Shown here: in pieces, positions 6,479 to 6,747 of the stretch
Numbering within the stretch: position 1 is the stretch's first letter
How the letters are laid out: each line of letters begins with the position of its first letter
Origin: Thermoguttaceae bacterium
Lineage (GTDB): Bacteria; Planctomycetota; Planctomycetia; Pirellulales; Thermoguttaceae
Direction of reading: 5' to 3'
DNA: 6,747 nucleotides
Assembly: GCA_017454585.1 (NCBI GenBank)
Contig: JAFTCU010000095.1
Coordinates: forward strand, 1 to 6,747
Translations under genes and position numbers: made by a program
The notes under the pieces: generated by a model
What the model was told of the DNA's origin: nothing
Databases searched by the model: none
What the model saw: the letters and a program-made list of their open reading frames with translations, nothing else

Positions 6479-6747
6479 ATGAGCGACTATTCCTACAAGA
6501 AATCCTGGAACAAAGAAAACGGCAAATCGGCCGTCATTACGTTCGAGAACAGTTCACTTGAAATGCTCGAAGTGGACATGCTGAAGCTGCAGCCGGGCGA
6601 CAAAAAGTCCTACCAGGAAGGCGGCAAAGAGTACGGCCTGCTGATCCTCGGCGGACAGTGCTCCGTCGTGGGTTCCGGCTTCAATTTCGAGAACATCGGC
6701 AAGCGCGCGAACGTTTTTGATGGTCCGGCCACTTGCGTGTACATTCC
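6479..6747 (+). CDS. iolB: 5-deoxy-glucuronate isomerase, IolB/KduI-like cupin (5' part only)
   Basis: Eighty-nine codons are visible before the window edge; IolB proteins are usually about 270 residues, so roughly a third is present. IolB is a cytoplasmic metal-dependent cupin isomerase that converts 5-deoxy-glucuronate to 5-dehydro-2-deoxy-D-gluconate in myo-inositol catabolism. The segment LEMLEVDMLKLQPGD (28-42), a following beta-strand GLLILGGQCSV, then FNFENIGKRANVFDG and CVYIP align in order with the N-terminal half of Bacillus subtilis IolB. That protein, from memory, has TFENIGTRESVF and SVYIS at the equivalent places. The metal-binding histidines of the family lie in the C-terminal half and are outside this window. 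Together with the aldolase and PfkB kinase it would supply three consecutive pathway steps. A related uronate isomerase (KduI) is less likely given the FENIG-R-VF match. Confidence 0.85.
   Translation, partial: MSDYSYKKSWNKENGKSAVITFENSSLEMLEVDMLKLQPGDKKSYQEGGKEYGLLILGGQCSVVGSGFNFENIGKRANVFDGPATCVYI

Overview
The window looks like part of a carbohydrate-catabolism operon from a Gram-negative bacterium. Five genes lie on the + strand: four complete and one cut by the right edge. Two encoded proteins carry Sec signal peptides. One of these is a large DUF4838 protein, a family abundant in Lentisphaerota (Victivallales) and other PVC-group polysaccharide degraders. My best guess for the source is such a PVC bacterium, but no marker gene here proves it.

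Layout: positions 1-60 hold the possible end of an upstream gene. Positions 61-180 hold a GC-rich palindromic element with nested hairpins (REP/MITE-like). Then come a class II aldolase (211-1044, iolJ-like), an AT-rich inverted array of 7-bp repeats (1049-1135), a PfkB sugar kinase (1148-2047, iolC-like), an MscS-type mechanosensitive channel (2049-4016), a secreted DUF4838 protein (4039-6438), and the first 89 codons of an IolB-type 5-deoxy-glucuronate isomerase (6479 to the edge).

The IolB match gives the aldolase and kinase a pathway. In myo-inositol catabolism IolB makes 5-dehydro-2-deoxy-D-gluconate, IolC phosphorylates it, and IolJ splits the product into dihydroxyacetone phosphate and malonate semialdehyde. 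The window may therefore encode three consecutive late steps. The kinase and aldolase families also act on other sugars, so this assignment is contextual. IolG, IolE and IolD are not in view.

The oddities are the channel gene inside the catabolic run (1-nt gap to the kinase, different codon use), the secreted glycosidase-like DUF4838 protein directly before iolB, and the heptad inverted repeat ending just before the kinase ribosome binding site. I see no defence system, CRISPR array, RNA gene or transposase. Gaps between genes from the aldolase onward are 103, 1, 22 and 40 bp, with no convincing terminator, so 211 onward reads as one transcription unit.
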